From Symsagittifera roscoffensis (Eukaryota; Xenacoelomorpha; Acoela; Convolutidae): a DNA stretch of 60,000 nt. The notes below the pieces were generated by a model that did not search any database, was not told the DNA's origin, and was given only the letters and a program-made list of their open reading frames with translations. Positions 1 through 12,782 of this stretch are shown here, piece after piece; position 1 is the first letter of the stretch, and the number at the start of each line of letters is the position of its first letter. A program made the position numbers and the translations under genes. Location: assembly GCF_963678635.1 (NCBI RefSeq), contig NC_087070.1, positions 38,764,600 through 38,824,599 of the forward strand, in the 5' to 3' direction.

Positions 1-559
1 TACTTATCTGGACACCTGGTAGGTACAACCCCGAAAACGTCGAAATTGGATAACATATTCATGATAGCGCAAACTAACGCGGTTAATCGGCTAATCGCAC
101 CGTCGGCAAGTGTAAATGTTGATGAATTGAAAAGCCAAAATGAGAAAAAAACTAGAAAAAAAACCAGAACGCGAATTCGTCATCGAAATGAAATGCACGT
201 ATACAAATGGACACTTTTCGAAACTGTCGTTTGATGAAAGTCAGTATTGCAAATCAAAATTGAACGGATAACTGTCAGAATTGAGTATTAAAAAACCCAT
301 TACGGCTGAGTGAAATTTTTTCACATTAAGTTCAGATCCTAGCCAGTGGCGCAAGGTCTGTGAAATAGGTTCAATAATTTTGCAGGAAACTAACTCCCTT
401 CGACAGACTTCGGCTGAATCATCCCACTGGTTTATGTTCCCGTCCCTTTTGTTTGATTCGCATGATGTTTTTGACGCCTAGATTATCGCAGTTCTCACTA
501 AGGCGGATGAAATTCTGAACTGTTTTGTCGGGGCTATAAAATGAAAAAAAAATCGAAGA

Positions 560-1490
560 TATCAACACCTTAGGCTTGTTTTTGACGAACATGAGGAAAA
601 ATTACATACTTCCAATGGCATAATTTTTCTCGAAGAGTGGATTATGATGCCGCCACAGCTGAGAGCTCCGATTATGATGCGTCTTCACAAAAAAAACTCG
701 GGAAAATTTTAAATGCGCGATGTGGCTAGCAAGTACTTTTTCTCGCCGCACATGGTTATACAGATACAACTAACCGCAGCCAATTGTATGAATTACCTCA
801 ATTCCGGTTAGAACTAAAACCAGTCATCCTGGCTAACGATGTAACAAGACTAAAAACGTTATTTTATTTTGCTCAATTTTTTTTTCTCGGTCACTATTCC
901 GCGGTGTGGTGCGCAAAAAACTGTCTACTAGCGTGAATTGATAGGTTTTCCAAGCCTCCATTTGTTCATATAATGACACGAATTACTGCTAGGGTGATCC
1001 AGTAATTCCGCGAAAATCATGTTGCCTTAATTTCGAAACCGAGGGCAATCTGAACCGACCAAGGGACGGGATTTGTAGCTAAATCCATTGTTGATTTCTG
1101 CGGCAGTACTGATATAAAAGTGATTAGTGCCCCAGTGGGCAACACAGGGCCACTGGCTTAGAGGAGAGGTTGATTTGTACCGTGAATTAACGGATGATGG
1201 CGTGTTCATCTCAGCAGCCGCGACCATCATCAAAACCAAGTTTAAACGAGATAATGTTCGGTAATCGAACGGCTACTCATCAATAATTGGGCTGCTCACC
1301 GTTCGAAGCTCATTTTGGTAGAAAGCTAAACACAGTTTGGCTTAGAACCGCACGCGACGCTTTGTCAAGTAACTTGTGCTGTAACAATGTTTTTTGTTTC
1401 TTGGATAAGAACAAAAAGATATTCCCCGCGCTGTTTTTGCAAGATTACGCGCTAGGTGACGACGACTTGATGATCGAATTGAACATCCTT
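560..1490 (+). pseudogene. Ty3/Gypsy integrase remnant
   Basis: Integrase would insert the element's cDNA into the host chromosome. Reading across frames, the zinc-binding N-terminal part is seen as MPPQLRAPIMMRLH near 645-690 and as VASKYFF...NCMNYLNSG near 720-810. The catalytic core shows TDQGTGF followed by KVISAPVGN (about 1052-1130), then, after a stop and frameshift, GLEERLICTV around the expected catalytic glutamate. SPFEAHFGRKLNT near 1296-1335 is the post-core motif common in this family. At least two frameshifts and several stops interrupt it, so no functional protein is possible. Confidence 0.8.
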
Positions 1491-1499
1491 TAGTGAGGG

Positions 1500-3290
1500 A
1501 TCAACCAGAAGGCACCAGTATGGAAAAAAGCGCCGGTCCTCTCTGCGCAACGAACGGGTTAGAAAGCACTTCGGAAAAACCAGGACCCTTTAAAATCTGA
1601 AACAAATTATGACTTATTAATGGAGCAAGTAATACGAGAAACCGAGCGCACGTTTTCGCTGGATTCTGGAAAGTTCGTTCATAAAACTGATCTTTCGATA
1701 AGTTTTGACGGAAAACCATCGGTTGTTTGGGCACTTGATAGTACACCTCAAACTGGAGCGCCCAAGGCACCACAGGACAAAACAATGGTCAAGGACCCCC
1801 AAAGCAAAAAAAAGTAGCCTTACAAGCTAATGACGAGAGGATGGACAACGATGGAGAAAAAGTCTGCGAAACTGTGGTAAGGCTCAAATCGCATCATCAT
1901 CAATATTTCTTCCGAAGGCTTCACGCCGATAAAATCTTCCGTGGTTAACAAATCTTCACAAACGAAAACACCGACTCGAAACTCACTTACTGCCAAAAAA
2001 TCAGTCGGGCGGTTGAAAATTTGGAACCCTAAACGGCAATACCGAAGATTGAGAAAATTGTCGCGTACTGGAGCTCGGAAAAAAATTAGTTATTTAAGGA
2101 TGATATCAACAAATCTCAGAGTATTAGGCAAGATAAAACTTACGGACCAATAGTCTTATCATCAGCAGAAGACACAGAGGACGGTCAGGGAAAGGAGCAT
2201 GGCTCGACAGATATTGAGCCTCAGCAAAGCTTTTCTTCGAGAAAGACAGAAATGGAGTGGGAGACAACCTCGACAGCACCGGAGGTAGTCAAGGTGGGAT
2301 CTTCCAGTAGTCCAACGAGGGCTCATTGGACTGAAAGTCCAATTACGAGCAGTCCGAAAAAAACGCCAAAGCCGATAACACGCCACAACACTAGGCTTCT
2401 AAGAAAATGTAAGCCGTCAACTTTTCTGGGCAGAAAATTATTTACGAGCGTGATATCAGCAGAACCATAAATATATAATATAGTCTATAAGCGAGAAGAA
2501 TTGGTCGATCAGCGAATCGAATTGCCAGAGGCCGCACCGGGGCCTTCAGATACAAAAACGACTAGTCGACCCAGGGGCGAGTCGCATAGAAGGTATGATA
2601 AAACAACAGGTGCCAGAGGTCAATGAAGTACTCCTCAGAAAACTCCAAGACCAAAAAAACGTAACGCGGGGGAGGAAGAAGTTTCAGGTCATTTTGACGA
2701 CGTCCTGGACAAGCTTTGCAGAGTCGTGAAATTTATATCAGGGAACAGAGGCTAGAATTCGAAAAAGCCGCAAAATTCCTGCGCTGGGAAAACTAGAAGT
2801 TTCTGCTCAAGCGAAAATTCAAAGAACGCGTGAGGCGATCGACAAAGCAGGGCATGAGCTACTAGATTGTATAGCCACTGATTCAATAATCTCCACGCCG
2901 ATCTCGTTCCAATGAAACTTCTGAACAGCAAGGTATGAAACTAACGCAAATATTACCGGCAGAACTGTCGGTAATAGCCCAGTTGCCGGGGGAAAAAGAA
3001 GGCAATACGACCAAGGCAACCCAACCGGAGGAACAAGGGGACCAGATGTTTTATGGAACAGCAGAATTGTCCAATATCAATGGCGACCGATGAGCTAGAT
3101 ATAGCCGACGAACTGTCTGCCATCAGCATGACTGAGGAAGGCCAACGGCAAATTCTCGAAGAGCTCGAAAATCTGGAACACTACTCTTATTTTTTCTCTA
3201 AAGAGGGAAAGATAAAGGAGTATCAGATTCGCCGTAGAGTACTAAAAGCACTAAAAACACAGACTAATCGAACTTTATAAACTTGACAAT
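1500..3290 (+). pseudogene. Degenerate 3' tail of the Ty3/Gypsy pol region
   Basis: Between the integrase and the polypurine tract lies about 1.8 kb of sequence richer in G and C than the flanking DNA. It consists of short open segments in changing frames: 1620-1817, 1941-2153, 2252-2470 and 3053-3280. Their translations are Lys/Arg/Ser/Thr rich, with an acidic last piece (75 codons). I recognise no domain. Position suggests the C-terminal extension of Pol or a degenerate third ORF such as an envelope-like frame. No transmembrane segment is evident. Confidence 0.5.
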
Positions 3291-3350
3291 CTAATTTGCA
3301 GTAAAATTGTTTGAAAGTAGTAAATTGCTTTCAATTTGTCGAAGGGGGAG

Positions 3351-3547
3351 TGTAGTGGAGACTATGTTTAGTTTACTTATTTTATGTTATTCCGTATAAG
3401 GATATTATTACAAATGTCAAGGGCATCGCTGTAGTTAGCGTAACAATCACGCACCGCCATTGGCGACGATGTTTTGTATGAATTCAAGATGGTTCCCGTC
3501 TTATTAAAGCTACGTTGTTATGTGACTACGAGGTTACTTTCACAACA
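3351..3547 (+). repeat. 3' LTR of the first Ty3/Gypsy element
   Basis: The LTR begins TGTAGTGGAG directly after the polypurine tract and is taken to end at ...TTTCACAACA, giving TG...CA termini and about 197 bp. An ATTAAA-type polyadenylation signal lies near 3504. The partner 5' LTR is outside the window, so the right boundary is an inference from the CA dinucleotide and the change in base composition. Confidence 0.6.
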
Positions 3548-6500
3548 AATTACAACATAAACGACAAATTACTTATATCAACTATAGCCCACAGCAGATG
3601 AAATTATCGAAATACAACGGATTAATTAAATTTTGAAAAGATAGTGATATTTTAAACATTAACACAACTGCCACGAATACAAAGCGCATCCAAAAAGTTT
3701 GTATGCTGAGTAAATCGCACGCAAAGAACAAAAGAACAAAAGAAAAACGAAAATTTTCACACGAGCAACAACCCGAGTAGGCCTTCATAGACCAAAAATC
3801 CAAAAAAGCTGGTCATAAAAATTCAATATACGAAGCCGGATATGGACTTTTTTCATGAGACTTTTGCTGATCAACCGCACGTATTCTAAACGGACTCTTA
3901 ATTACGATCACGCTCATGATCTAACTCGTAATCCTTTTGCTTCCACCCATTGCTTCCACTGAATGATTTACAGCTTTTCATCACCCTTTTTCTGTAACTT
4001 CACGCATGCCACTAACAGCCGTTAACTTTTCCAGAAATTCTGACCCTATCAAACGGTCCTATTCTTTTGAAACACCATGGATACTTTCACTTTTTCGGTA
4101 TTCTCATTGCAGAAATCCCGTTTGTATAGAAAAATCTTCAAAGTTCTGGAAAATAACCCGCATAGGAGTTCGAAGTAAGTTTGAGGGAGCTCGACAGGAG
4201 TAAGTTTGAGGGGGTGCAAAAATTAGGGGTCGGAGATAAATTTGGGTGGAAGGGGGCTGTTAATTGATTGAGGGAAATCATTTTGCAAAATAAAATTGAG
4301 TTGGTTTGGAAAACGAGCAGGCCGTGAGTAGTGTGAGTAGTGCAGGAAAAGATAAAAACGAATGATCTCAAGAAACTTTTCTCGTCTGCAACTCTTCAAT
4401 GCAAGAAAATATTTTGGTGGAGATTTCATTTTTCATTGTGGGCCTGCGTTCCAGGGTCGCGACAGCCGCTTGTAGTCCTTGAAATTGCAGAGTACAAGTT
4501 GGAATGTAAGCTTAGCATAAAGCCTATGTTTCAGAGACGTTAGACCTCTCTTTGGTACCAAAAAGAGCAGACAAGCAGTGGTTCTTCTACCAGTCTGGAC
4601 TTGCGCCGGAAAAGAGATGAAAATTTTGATAAAATTTTAGCTGTATAATTAGCTGCTTCCATGTTTTAGCTTCCTTTTATTATCTTCCTTTTATTTTGTT
4701 TTTAACGCTAGTTTCATTTTAAATGGCAACCTAACTAAAATGCAAAAAAGCACGTGCAAAATGAGATTTTTCCAGTACTCCCAAACAACTCTCCTAAACC
4801 TATTTAGAGCTAATCAAGAACCTGCATTTCAAATAAAACCTTCATAAAACAAAAAATCTCAAAAACTTCACTCAACCAAACCGTCATCAACCAATTGGTT
4901 CATCTTCTAGCTTAAACTCGCCTCCGCTCAGAAGTCAATTTCCCCAAAAAGCGTGTATTTCAGCAAAGCGTTTTACTTAATTTCGATTTGTGTATAATAA
5001 TGGAAACTGTGCTCATTTTCCTAATATAACATAAAAAAACCAGGTAAGTTTTTTTTATGTTATAGTATTTAAAAACCAGACACAATTGTAAACAGCGCAA
5101 ACTGTGTACAAAATATTTATACAAAGATGGAACAATATCAAAATTAGAGTTCAAAACCAGAACATCATTTAAAATGCGAGTTTACCAAATTGTCTGAAGG
5201 AAGTGATATTAACCAACGAAATGCAAAATAACAGGTAAAAATACAGAACAGAATGTTTATTAGGAAGTAAAATAAATATTAGGAAGTCAACAAAAATCTC
5301 AACAAAGCCTTTAATTTTTCAACAGTTAAATCCTGCGCCAAATTTTTTTTATAATTGCATTGTAATTCTTCCAAACTGCAAGTATCCTTACACCTTTTCA
5401 GCTTTTCTTTTTTTTATTGTGCATGTATCATTGGGATAATTACTCTTTAGGGCACGTGGTTCGCTATCGATCAATACGTCGCTTTTTTGAACAAACAGGG
5501 CATACTTTATCTTAAATTTACTTAATCCGGGGATATTATAACATACTCGCTGATGGCCGGGGGTGTTGTTGACCAGATGTTAGTTGTATTTGGTGTTTGA
5601 AATCATTCAATTATAATGGTCAGATAGCCCGCCAATTTATTGAAAAACTTGAGGCTGATGAACTCTGTAGCAAAAACACGATTAATTACATATTTTCTGC
5701 TGTTAGAAAAATTGCCTGCTCCTTTTTTTCCAATTATTTATCATGATTTAAAGCAACTGCCCCGAACAACTCATTAATTGAACCTTTTTCTACAGTTTGA
5801 GCCAAATTGATTTACAACTGTTTAGATAATATTTTTCATTTCAACTTATGAGCTGGGAACTAAATAGTTGAAAAGGCCTTGAATAAAGGGTTGCGAGCGG
5901 CAAATGTCTCAATTCTTGAGGATTGTTTGGGGCGGCGACCTTAAGTGCAAGTTCCTTGTCTGAAAACTGTGCATTTGCTGTAAAGGCTGGCAAGAAATTG
6001 CTCCTCAAAACTGACCTTGACTTGGGGAGTTGTTTTAGGATGTTTGAAAACAAGAACAAGTAATGATTGGTTTCAAATGCACAATCAGCAGTCCTTTCGT
6101 TGAGTTTAAAAAAGACCATTGACGCTGATTTTCATCAGTTTGTCCATAATTGGGAAAGGCTACGTTCTAACGCTCAATGCGGTTTAAATCTTACGGAAAT
6201 GCTTGAAATTGTGAACTACTTTTAATAAAAGTTTTTTCTTTTATTTTGGCGAAACTGGCCTTGAGTGCTGGAAAAAACTGCTGGGTCATTTGCAACTATC
6301 AGGTAGCCATGAGAGGCTTCAAAACTCGCAGTGAGCCAGAAACACAAGCAAAATTTCACTATAACCTCAATCAACGGTTAAAAAAGGAATTGAAGAGCAA
6401 AGCGAACTTGTTTGCGATATGATTTTGTCAAAAAAATTCTGTTTCCCTTCCAGTATTCCCGCATTGCTCCGTGCTCCAAAGTGATCAGAGCGAGGAAATA

Positions 6501-6818
6501 AAAGTATATGAAAAATCGATTACAAGAATTAAGCTAGAATCTGAAAGAGAGTTAAGCCGCTAAGCAGTGAATCTAAGAGCAAGGAAGAAAGAATTCTCAT
6601 CTGCAGCGCTTCAAGGCTAAATTGTGACGGGTTTTTTTTTTTCTAGCATGTACTGAAAATCTTGTGTAATTCAATCAAACTCATCAAAAACTGTCAAAAA
6701 GCATGACATTCAGGCGTGCGTTTCTGCAGTGGGAAATGGGCCTCTAGAAAATTTTAAAATTAGTGAGTTTGAGATAGCTATTTTTATCAAGTCGGCAGAA
6801 TAATTTCTGGGGTTAGTC
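3548..6818. other. Intergenic or intronic spacer without recognised gene
   Basis: AT-rich sequence with only short chance open frames (none above about 92 codons) and no recognisable domain, splice-supported exon or terminal repeat. The 5841-6119 minus frame was inspected and has no family signature. No RNA gene was recognised. Confidence 0.6.
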
Positions 6819-7167
6819 AGTTATCTCCTTTTGGGTATACTCATAGAGTAATTTCAGACAAGGTACACCGTCTGCTCGTCACGCTATCTGATTTTCGGCC
6901 GGATAGATTCATGCAACTTCTTAGTCTAAAACCAATCTTAATCTAACTCTTATATCTCCTAGTCTCAATAGATCTAGTGTACACCGGTTTATGCCAGTAA
7001 GTTCCAGAATGAGAACAACTGTATTCTAAGCTTAATTCAAATTGTTTCAACACTTACAAATAACTGGGTTGTTAGTTTGATGGAGTATGATTGGTTAGTA
7101 TTCAGTATTTTATAGAGTTAAAATATCAGAATAATATCCAATAATAAATTCTATTTTAGATCTGGTT
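6819..7167 (-). repeat. 3' LTR (left copy) of the 8.25-kb element
   Basis: Shares nearly its whole length with 14697-15070, including GGTATACTCATAGA, ACACCGTCTGCTCGTCACGC and TTTTCGGCCGGATAGATTC blocks. The left copy lacks about 24 nt present in the right copy (around 14924-14949). Outer ends read AGTTATCTCC on the left and AGATCTGGTT on the right. They do not form the usual TG...CA, so the exact ends are uncertain by a few bases. Confidence 0.85.
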
Positions 7168-8850
7168 CCACCCATCCGGGGTTTAGAGAGTTTTAGTTCT
7201 TCAGTGTTCTATTGTAGTGGAGGATGGATGATGGTGTCTTTCTTTTGCGAGCATATTCTTTTTTCTGGATTGGAAGAAGAGTTGTTATCACGATCGTTCC
7301 GGGAGATCGTAATATGATTTCTGATCGGTTGTGATGAGTGTTGATTGGGTTGATTTAGAGAATAGTAATGGTCAAATCTCGTTCGAGAGTGGCATGTAGT
7401 TTGACCTTGGATGCATTGCCTGGTGACATGGATCTGTACGTATACTTGAACATCGAGATGGCCATTGTTCGGTTGCAATGGGTTTCCTTTGCTGCTATGC
7501 CAATTCGTACTTTAAATCCGTTGAGTGTAGTGGCTGTAGGCAGCATGTCGTTTGTGTTTTGCCATTCCGTAGTTGGAGTGCGATTGGGTTGTCAAGTTCC
7601 TTGCTGGTCGTCTTTGGGCTGTATGTTATCTATATACTGCATTGTACAATTTACATATACAAATTTTTGCTAATTTTGTTTTTAGTTATGATCTTGTATT
7701 TAGTTTTTATCGCAAAAGCGTTATCGTTTAGTTCGGTTAATTTTAAGAGCTACTCACCGTTGAATAATTCTCGTCAAAAATAGAGGGTGTTGTCACAAAG
7801 CGTGGGTGTAGCACGGTGGGTTAGGCCGGCTATAGAGCATACTCAGGACGTCCTCTCTGGTGGGTTAGACCAGGAGTGGGGGTATAAAATCATGCTCTTG
7901 TTTTTGGAGGGTCCTCTTTTGTCTTGGTTGTGTCTTTTTCTTAAAAATCAAATTGTTTGTTTTGGGTTTGTCTTTTGACTTTTTTGGTGTTTTGTTCGTT
8001 TGTGTTCAGACATAAAAGTAGTCTTCAAAAAAATAATTTATCCAGTTCTAAGCTGGTGTTAATCGAGTTTCGGTACCGTGGGTTTTCTTTTCTTAGTCAT
8101 GCTGTTAGGTTGTGATTTTTGGTGTTTAATAAGCTTGCGTTGGTTAGTTTGGATTATTATATAATTCCTTTCCAACCGGGTTATAGGAAAGTTTGAAACG
8201 TGTTAAAACTGGTTAGAGTTGTTATCAGTGAAAGCTCAAACTTAAATTCGTTATTTTAAACAATTTTTCGTGGGCGAGCTGTGCAATTGCGTGCGAGTGA
8301 ATGTTTAAACTATAAAGAAGCGTCTTTTAAAAAGGTTAGTAATGATTATATTTTATAGATGAATTCTAGGATTGAGATTTCAATGGGCTGTAGGAATTCG
8401 TGTGGGACGATTAGTGGGCTGGATTCGTCTACGTTGAAGATTTTGATTAAGGGACAGAATATATACATCTGGGTGATGGGATCTTAATTGCGGAGGATGC
8501 CTTGTAGGTTAGTGTCTTTAATACAATAAGTGAAGTTAAGAAAGAATGGTGAGGTGTATTTAGAGTTAATATATTGATATCTGTGGCGAATTTGTCGTGC
8601 TGGTGTATTATGAGTGTAATGATGTTGGATGAACTTAAAGTAAGTAAAAGTGTGTGTCTGTTTAGTTCGTAACATGACATCGTGTGAACAGTGCAAATCA
8701 CGTTCTTTGGGTGTGAGGCAAAGTAAGGTTAGTGAAAAGTGGTTGTATTAGTTAAAGTATGAATCATGAACTTGAAAATCACTAAGTGCTGCTGGAATGA
8801 CGTGGTCGTATTTTTATCTAAAGTGTTGAGGCTGAAAAACGTATGGTGTT
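7168..8850 (-). other. 3' non-coding part of the 8.25-kb element
   Basis: Between ORF2 and the 3' LTR lies about 1.7 kb with only short minus-strand frames (8701-8447, 7546-7355, 7478-7209). Their translations (Thr/Ile/Asn/His-rich) match no domain I know. This is where pol would be expected if it followed ORF2, and no reverse transcriptase or integrase motif is seen. Confidence 0.5.
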
Positions 8851-9912
8851 TTAAAGAAAAATTTTTTCTGTTAGTTGTGGGTTAGCAAATTGGTCGTCGT
8901 TTAGAAAGATGTATTCGTTAGGTCTTATGATGTTATGGTCGTAAGGATCGATAGAATATTCGTTAGTTTTGGGTGCGGTGGATCTGATTAGTGATTGTTT
9001 ATATCCTATTTGTGTAAATTGTTTTGGAGTGAGTGCTGTTGTTAAAAGGTAGAGTTGATTTCTGCATTGTTCGTTGTCATAGGGGATGTGATAAAATGGT
9101 AGTGATAGTGGATAAGTGAAATGATAGAATGATGTCCATGAAAGTGTTGGGTATAATACGTGCTCATTTACATAATCAGGGTTTTCGTCATTGGGGTCTG
9201 AATGAAAATATGTGTACTGGGGGAAGAAGGGTAAACATATTTGGAGAAATTCTTTTGTGTTAGTGTGAAGTGGATAATTAACGAATGTTGCGAACTTTCC
9301 TGGGTTAGAGGGTAATGAAGAATTAGGGAATTTTCTTTTAAAAGTTCGGTAGGCTTGGTTTGTACCGGAGGATGGGGTTGAAGAGGAAGTTGGTTTTTGC
9401 GAAGGGGTATAATGTGAAGAGAGAATTGGGGTTGATGGGTTGGATGATATTAGAGATTGTACGAGCTGGTGAATGATTAGTGTTTGAGGATGTTGTAATT
9501 GTTTTTGAAGTGTGATGAAATTATGAAGCTCGTGAGACATTTGTGTATGTTCAGAGCTTTTGTTGTCGGAAGGTTCACTGGTCAAGAGGGAATATGTGGG
9601 TGTGACATTGGAAATAGAAGAGGGAGGGGAAGGGGGTTCAAATTTGATTTGGAAGTGGAGAGGTTGAAAGGGAGTTTGGGAAAAAGTAGATGGACTGGGT
9701 TCGGAGTTGTCAAATTCGTCAGGGTTCTCGAGATCGGAGTTATTAAATTGGGAAATAGTGTTATATACAGTGGTGTTTGAATTAGTTTCTTAATCCATGC
9801 TGGATGAAGTGTTATCATGAGGTGATTGACGTGGGAAAAGCAAAAAGTTGGATGATAGGGATGTTGCTTTGAAGGTTGGCTGGGTAGGAAATTGAGCGAT
9901 GGAGTGATCCAT
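8851..9912 (-). pseudogene. ORF2 of the 8.25-kb LTR element, unknown protein
   Basis: Reading from ATG at 9912-9910 the frame runs about 353 codons to a stop at 8851-8853, broken once by TAA at 9790-9792. The first roughly 180 residues are Ser/Pro/Thr/Asn rich and probably disordered. The C-terminal part (from about FKRKFPNSSLPS) is aromatic and Tyr/Pro/Asn rich, with phrases such as YPLHTNTKEFLQ, FHSDPNDENPDYVNEH and YSIDPYDHNIIRP. It looks like a folded domain, but I do not recognise it. It sits downstream of gag, where pol is normally encoded, and in the same orientation. It could be an accessory protein, an envelope-like or second capsid-like protein, or captured sequence. No signal peptide or transmembrane helix is obvious. 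Confidence 0.6.
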
Positions 9913-10188
9913 TTTGGCGGCTCATCGTGGGCTAAAAAGATGGTTGTTCTGAGAACGAAAGCTAGTGGTATGTGGTTGTTCTATAATTTGCTCGTATGTG
10001 TCTTCTATATTAGATTGTTGGGTTATTATGTGTTGAATGGGGCGGTTAATATTCGTTGAAGTAAGGTTTTTTCGTGAAATTATATGTGTTTCGTTTCTCA
10101 TTACTAATTTTTTTATTAAATGAAAATTCTTTGTCAAGAATTGTTGATTGGCATATATCTAATAGTTTAATATTATTTACTCTATACG

Positions 10189-12782
10189 CTACTTCCTTCG
10201 TGGGGGAAATTGTTGCGTTAAGAGTCCTAGAAGTAGGGTTATTTTATATGGAGAATTGTTATATACATGTAAAAAAATCATGTCTGAGTTTGAGTCTTTC
10301 TCATGTAAATTTCGATCTTTTTTTATGTACTGATGAAATGATTTATTTGGTTCTCTATGCTTTTGTGGTTTATTTTGATTATCTTGTTGTTTTTGTCTGC
10401 ATTCGGCAATGCTGTGTCCGTATGTTTGGCATAAACTCCACCATTTTTTGAATGATGGTTTACCTTTAAAATTTGGGTTTTTCTCGTAGTTGTTTAAGAT
10501 TTCAGTGATTTTTTCAATTAATTCTGTATCGGAGTCGTGAATTTTGTTTATTTGTGAAGTAGTAGTTTGGATGTTGTTTACATATTGAATCATTAGGTTT
10601 TTCCGTTTCTTTAAATTTCATAGTGATTTCTTCTTGTTCTAGTTTATCTACTAGTTTCCTAAAGTCTGAATCTGGTTCTCGGATTGATGAAGGATGTGAT
10701 GCTCTCTTTTTATCGCTATTTTCCGTAGTTAGAGTCATCATTAAGATTGCTGTCATCTTTGTAGTTTTATTATCATGGGTATTGAGTGAATATGCTTTTC
10801 GGACTAATGTTTCAACTCTTACTGCAAGTTGATTAATTGTTTCGTTTGGTAGTCTACGAATTTCATTGCATAAAACTCTTTGATGTTATTTGTTTTTTTC
10901 AGAATCAAACATTTTTGAGAATTCTTGTGTGAATCTTTTCCAATCTGATTTTATTTCTATAGGTTTAACTGAAAACCATTTTTGGGCTGCGCCGTCAAGT
11001 GAGGTTTGGACTAAGGCTGTGCGTCTTTGTATCCAATTTTGATGAAGCGCAGTGTTTACTGGTTCAGGTCCTATATTTGAAATCAAATCTGCTTTGACTG
11101 CATTTAGGTAGTCTTCTACAGAGTATTCAGGGTCTATGCCTGTAAATACCACTAGTGGCTTATTTGATGATTTTGATGATCCTCCCATAATGTATGGATT
11201 CATAGTCATTTGCAGTGATTCTGCGGCATTTGGCATTTGAGAAAAGTTTGAAATTGATTTTTTGTTATTTCATATTGTTGTTAATATTATGGCAGTGATA
11301 TTTCGTTATGCGTTTGAGTTGGTTGGTAAGATTGTTTATTCACTGGGTTTTGTCGTTGAAAACTATGGTTGTGAGACGTTGGATTATTTCTAGGTTGTCG
11401 TGTTTATTCATCTCGCATGTATGGTTCGACAATATTTGGTTAGTCAATACTGTAAGAACGAGGTTTTTGGCTTGAATAATATCGTTTATGATTTTGATTA
11501 TAGTGTTCTTCATCATCTGATGGATAACAATTAGTTTTATAAAAACGACGTTGATTTTTAGTATGATATCTATTTGTATTGTTTTTGTTTTGTTGAGAAA
11601 ATGGGTAATTTTCACTTTGTTCTTGTGAGGATTGTGGTTGATCATTAAAATTTACGGAATTTGAAGTTGGCTGTGGTATATTTCGATTTTGTGAGTATGG
11701 TTAGTTCTGAGTATTCATATTAGAACGTTTTGTTGTTTTTGATCTATTTACATAGTTATAACTATGTTCTGCGAAATTATTTCTATAGGATGTTTTTTGT
11801 TTATATGATGGTTTTGTTACTGGTCGAAAGTTTGGTAATCCATTTGTGAATATTTTTGAGTAACAGAGGTTTTTACCGTGGATTTTATAATTGTTTGTTG
11901 TAATGTTGGGTTTTTTGGTCTTGGAGTTATAAAATTGGGTTGAATTGGTGAAAGGCTTTGTTGTTCTTCTGTTTTTGTTATCGTTTCAACTTTTTCTTCC
12001 TTTGTGAAATGTGATGGGGATTGTATATCTTGTTGTGTAAAGTTTCTTGTTCCGTTTAGGTTGTCTTGATCTATAAAAGTAGTGTTTAAACTATTATTTC
12101 CTGTTCTTTCAGGGATGAATGAATTATAATTCAAAAGTGTTGCGTCAACTGTAAGTGGGTATACTTTAACATAATCTTTGTGAAAAGAGATTGTGCTAAT
12201 TGCCTGACGTGATATATCTGTTGGTATATTAATAAATGGTTCATGAGACCACTCAGGGTCCCAAACATAATCTGTTTGTTCTGCTAATATGGTTTCATCA
12301 TGTATTCTGTGGTCTAAAATTTTTTCTTGCTTGTGCAATAAGATCATTATTATGACTAAAATAATCGATTATGAACCATGTTAAGATTTTTTGAAAATCG
12401 TGTTTAACATGTTGTGTTATGTCATTACTAGTTACATCTTCACGGGTTGCATTCAAGAATTTTGAAAATATGTGTATTTCTTGTCGTACACTTGTATGTC
12501 GAGATGTTTGAGTGGGTGACTCGCCTTGAGGTTCTTTCAATTCTAATATAGATATATAGCTATAGATAAGTGAGAATACATCGCTTGTGAAAATTGAGTT
12601 TGCTCTCTGTGAGTTTTGGTGCTGTATAAATTTGATGTATTGTGTGAAAACTTTTGAAAATTCAATATCGACGTCATCAGTTTGAATATTTTTGTCATGA
12701 AATGCGTTTGGTGATCTGACTTATATTGTGTAGATTCCATATTGTGATGTGAGACTTCATATACCTTTGAGATAGTGGTCAA
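10189..12782 (-). pseudogene. Gag polyprotein of the 8.25-kb LTR element
   Basis: Gag packages the retrotransposon RNA. The capsid-like region lies at about 11236-10600, with LVVFTGIDPEYSVEDYLNAV, DGAAQKWFS and SDWKRFTQEFSKMF, followed in the same frame by HQRVLCNEIRRLPNET and KKRASHPSSIREPD. A zinc knuckle of CCHC type (CQTYGHSIAEC) follows near 10445-10415. An in-frame TAA at 10886-10888 splits the capsid and a frameshift lies near 10600. Upstream, a Gln/Asn/Ser-rich N-terminal extension with its own stops and a frameshift near 12320 runs back to about 12782. This capsid type is one I associate with Ty3/Gypsy elements of many invertebrates. The N-terminal boundary is uncertain. Confidence 0.8.

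Larger units (their letters stand above)
1..3547 (+). mobile_element. Ty3/Gypsy LTR retrotransposon, 3' portion, decayed
   Basis: The window opens inside an LTR retrotransposon read on the plus strand. From left to right there is a broken pol region, integrase motifs (about 610-1490), a long degenerate 3' coding tail, a polypurine tract (GAAGGGGGAG, 3341-3350) and a terminal repeat starting TGTAGTGG. The 5' LTR, gag, protease and most of the reverse transcriptase would lie left of the window. Many stops and frameshifts show it is dead. Assignment to Ty3/Gypsy rests on the integrase sequence pattern. Confidence 0.8.

Noticed and set aside
7368-7783. Two overlapping plus-strand frames of 101 codons
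   Set aside because: They are antisense to the LTR element, overlap each other in different frames and show only hydrophobic low-complexity translation.
10074-10451. 125-codon plus-strand frame
   Set aside because: It is the shadow of the minus-strand Gag zinc-knuckle region, which has clear family motifs.
11340-11645. 101-codon minus frame rich in Ile/Lys/Asn
   Set aside because: A different minus frame through the same DNA has the Gln/Asn/Ser-rich Gag composition and continues on both sides. This one is a shadow.
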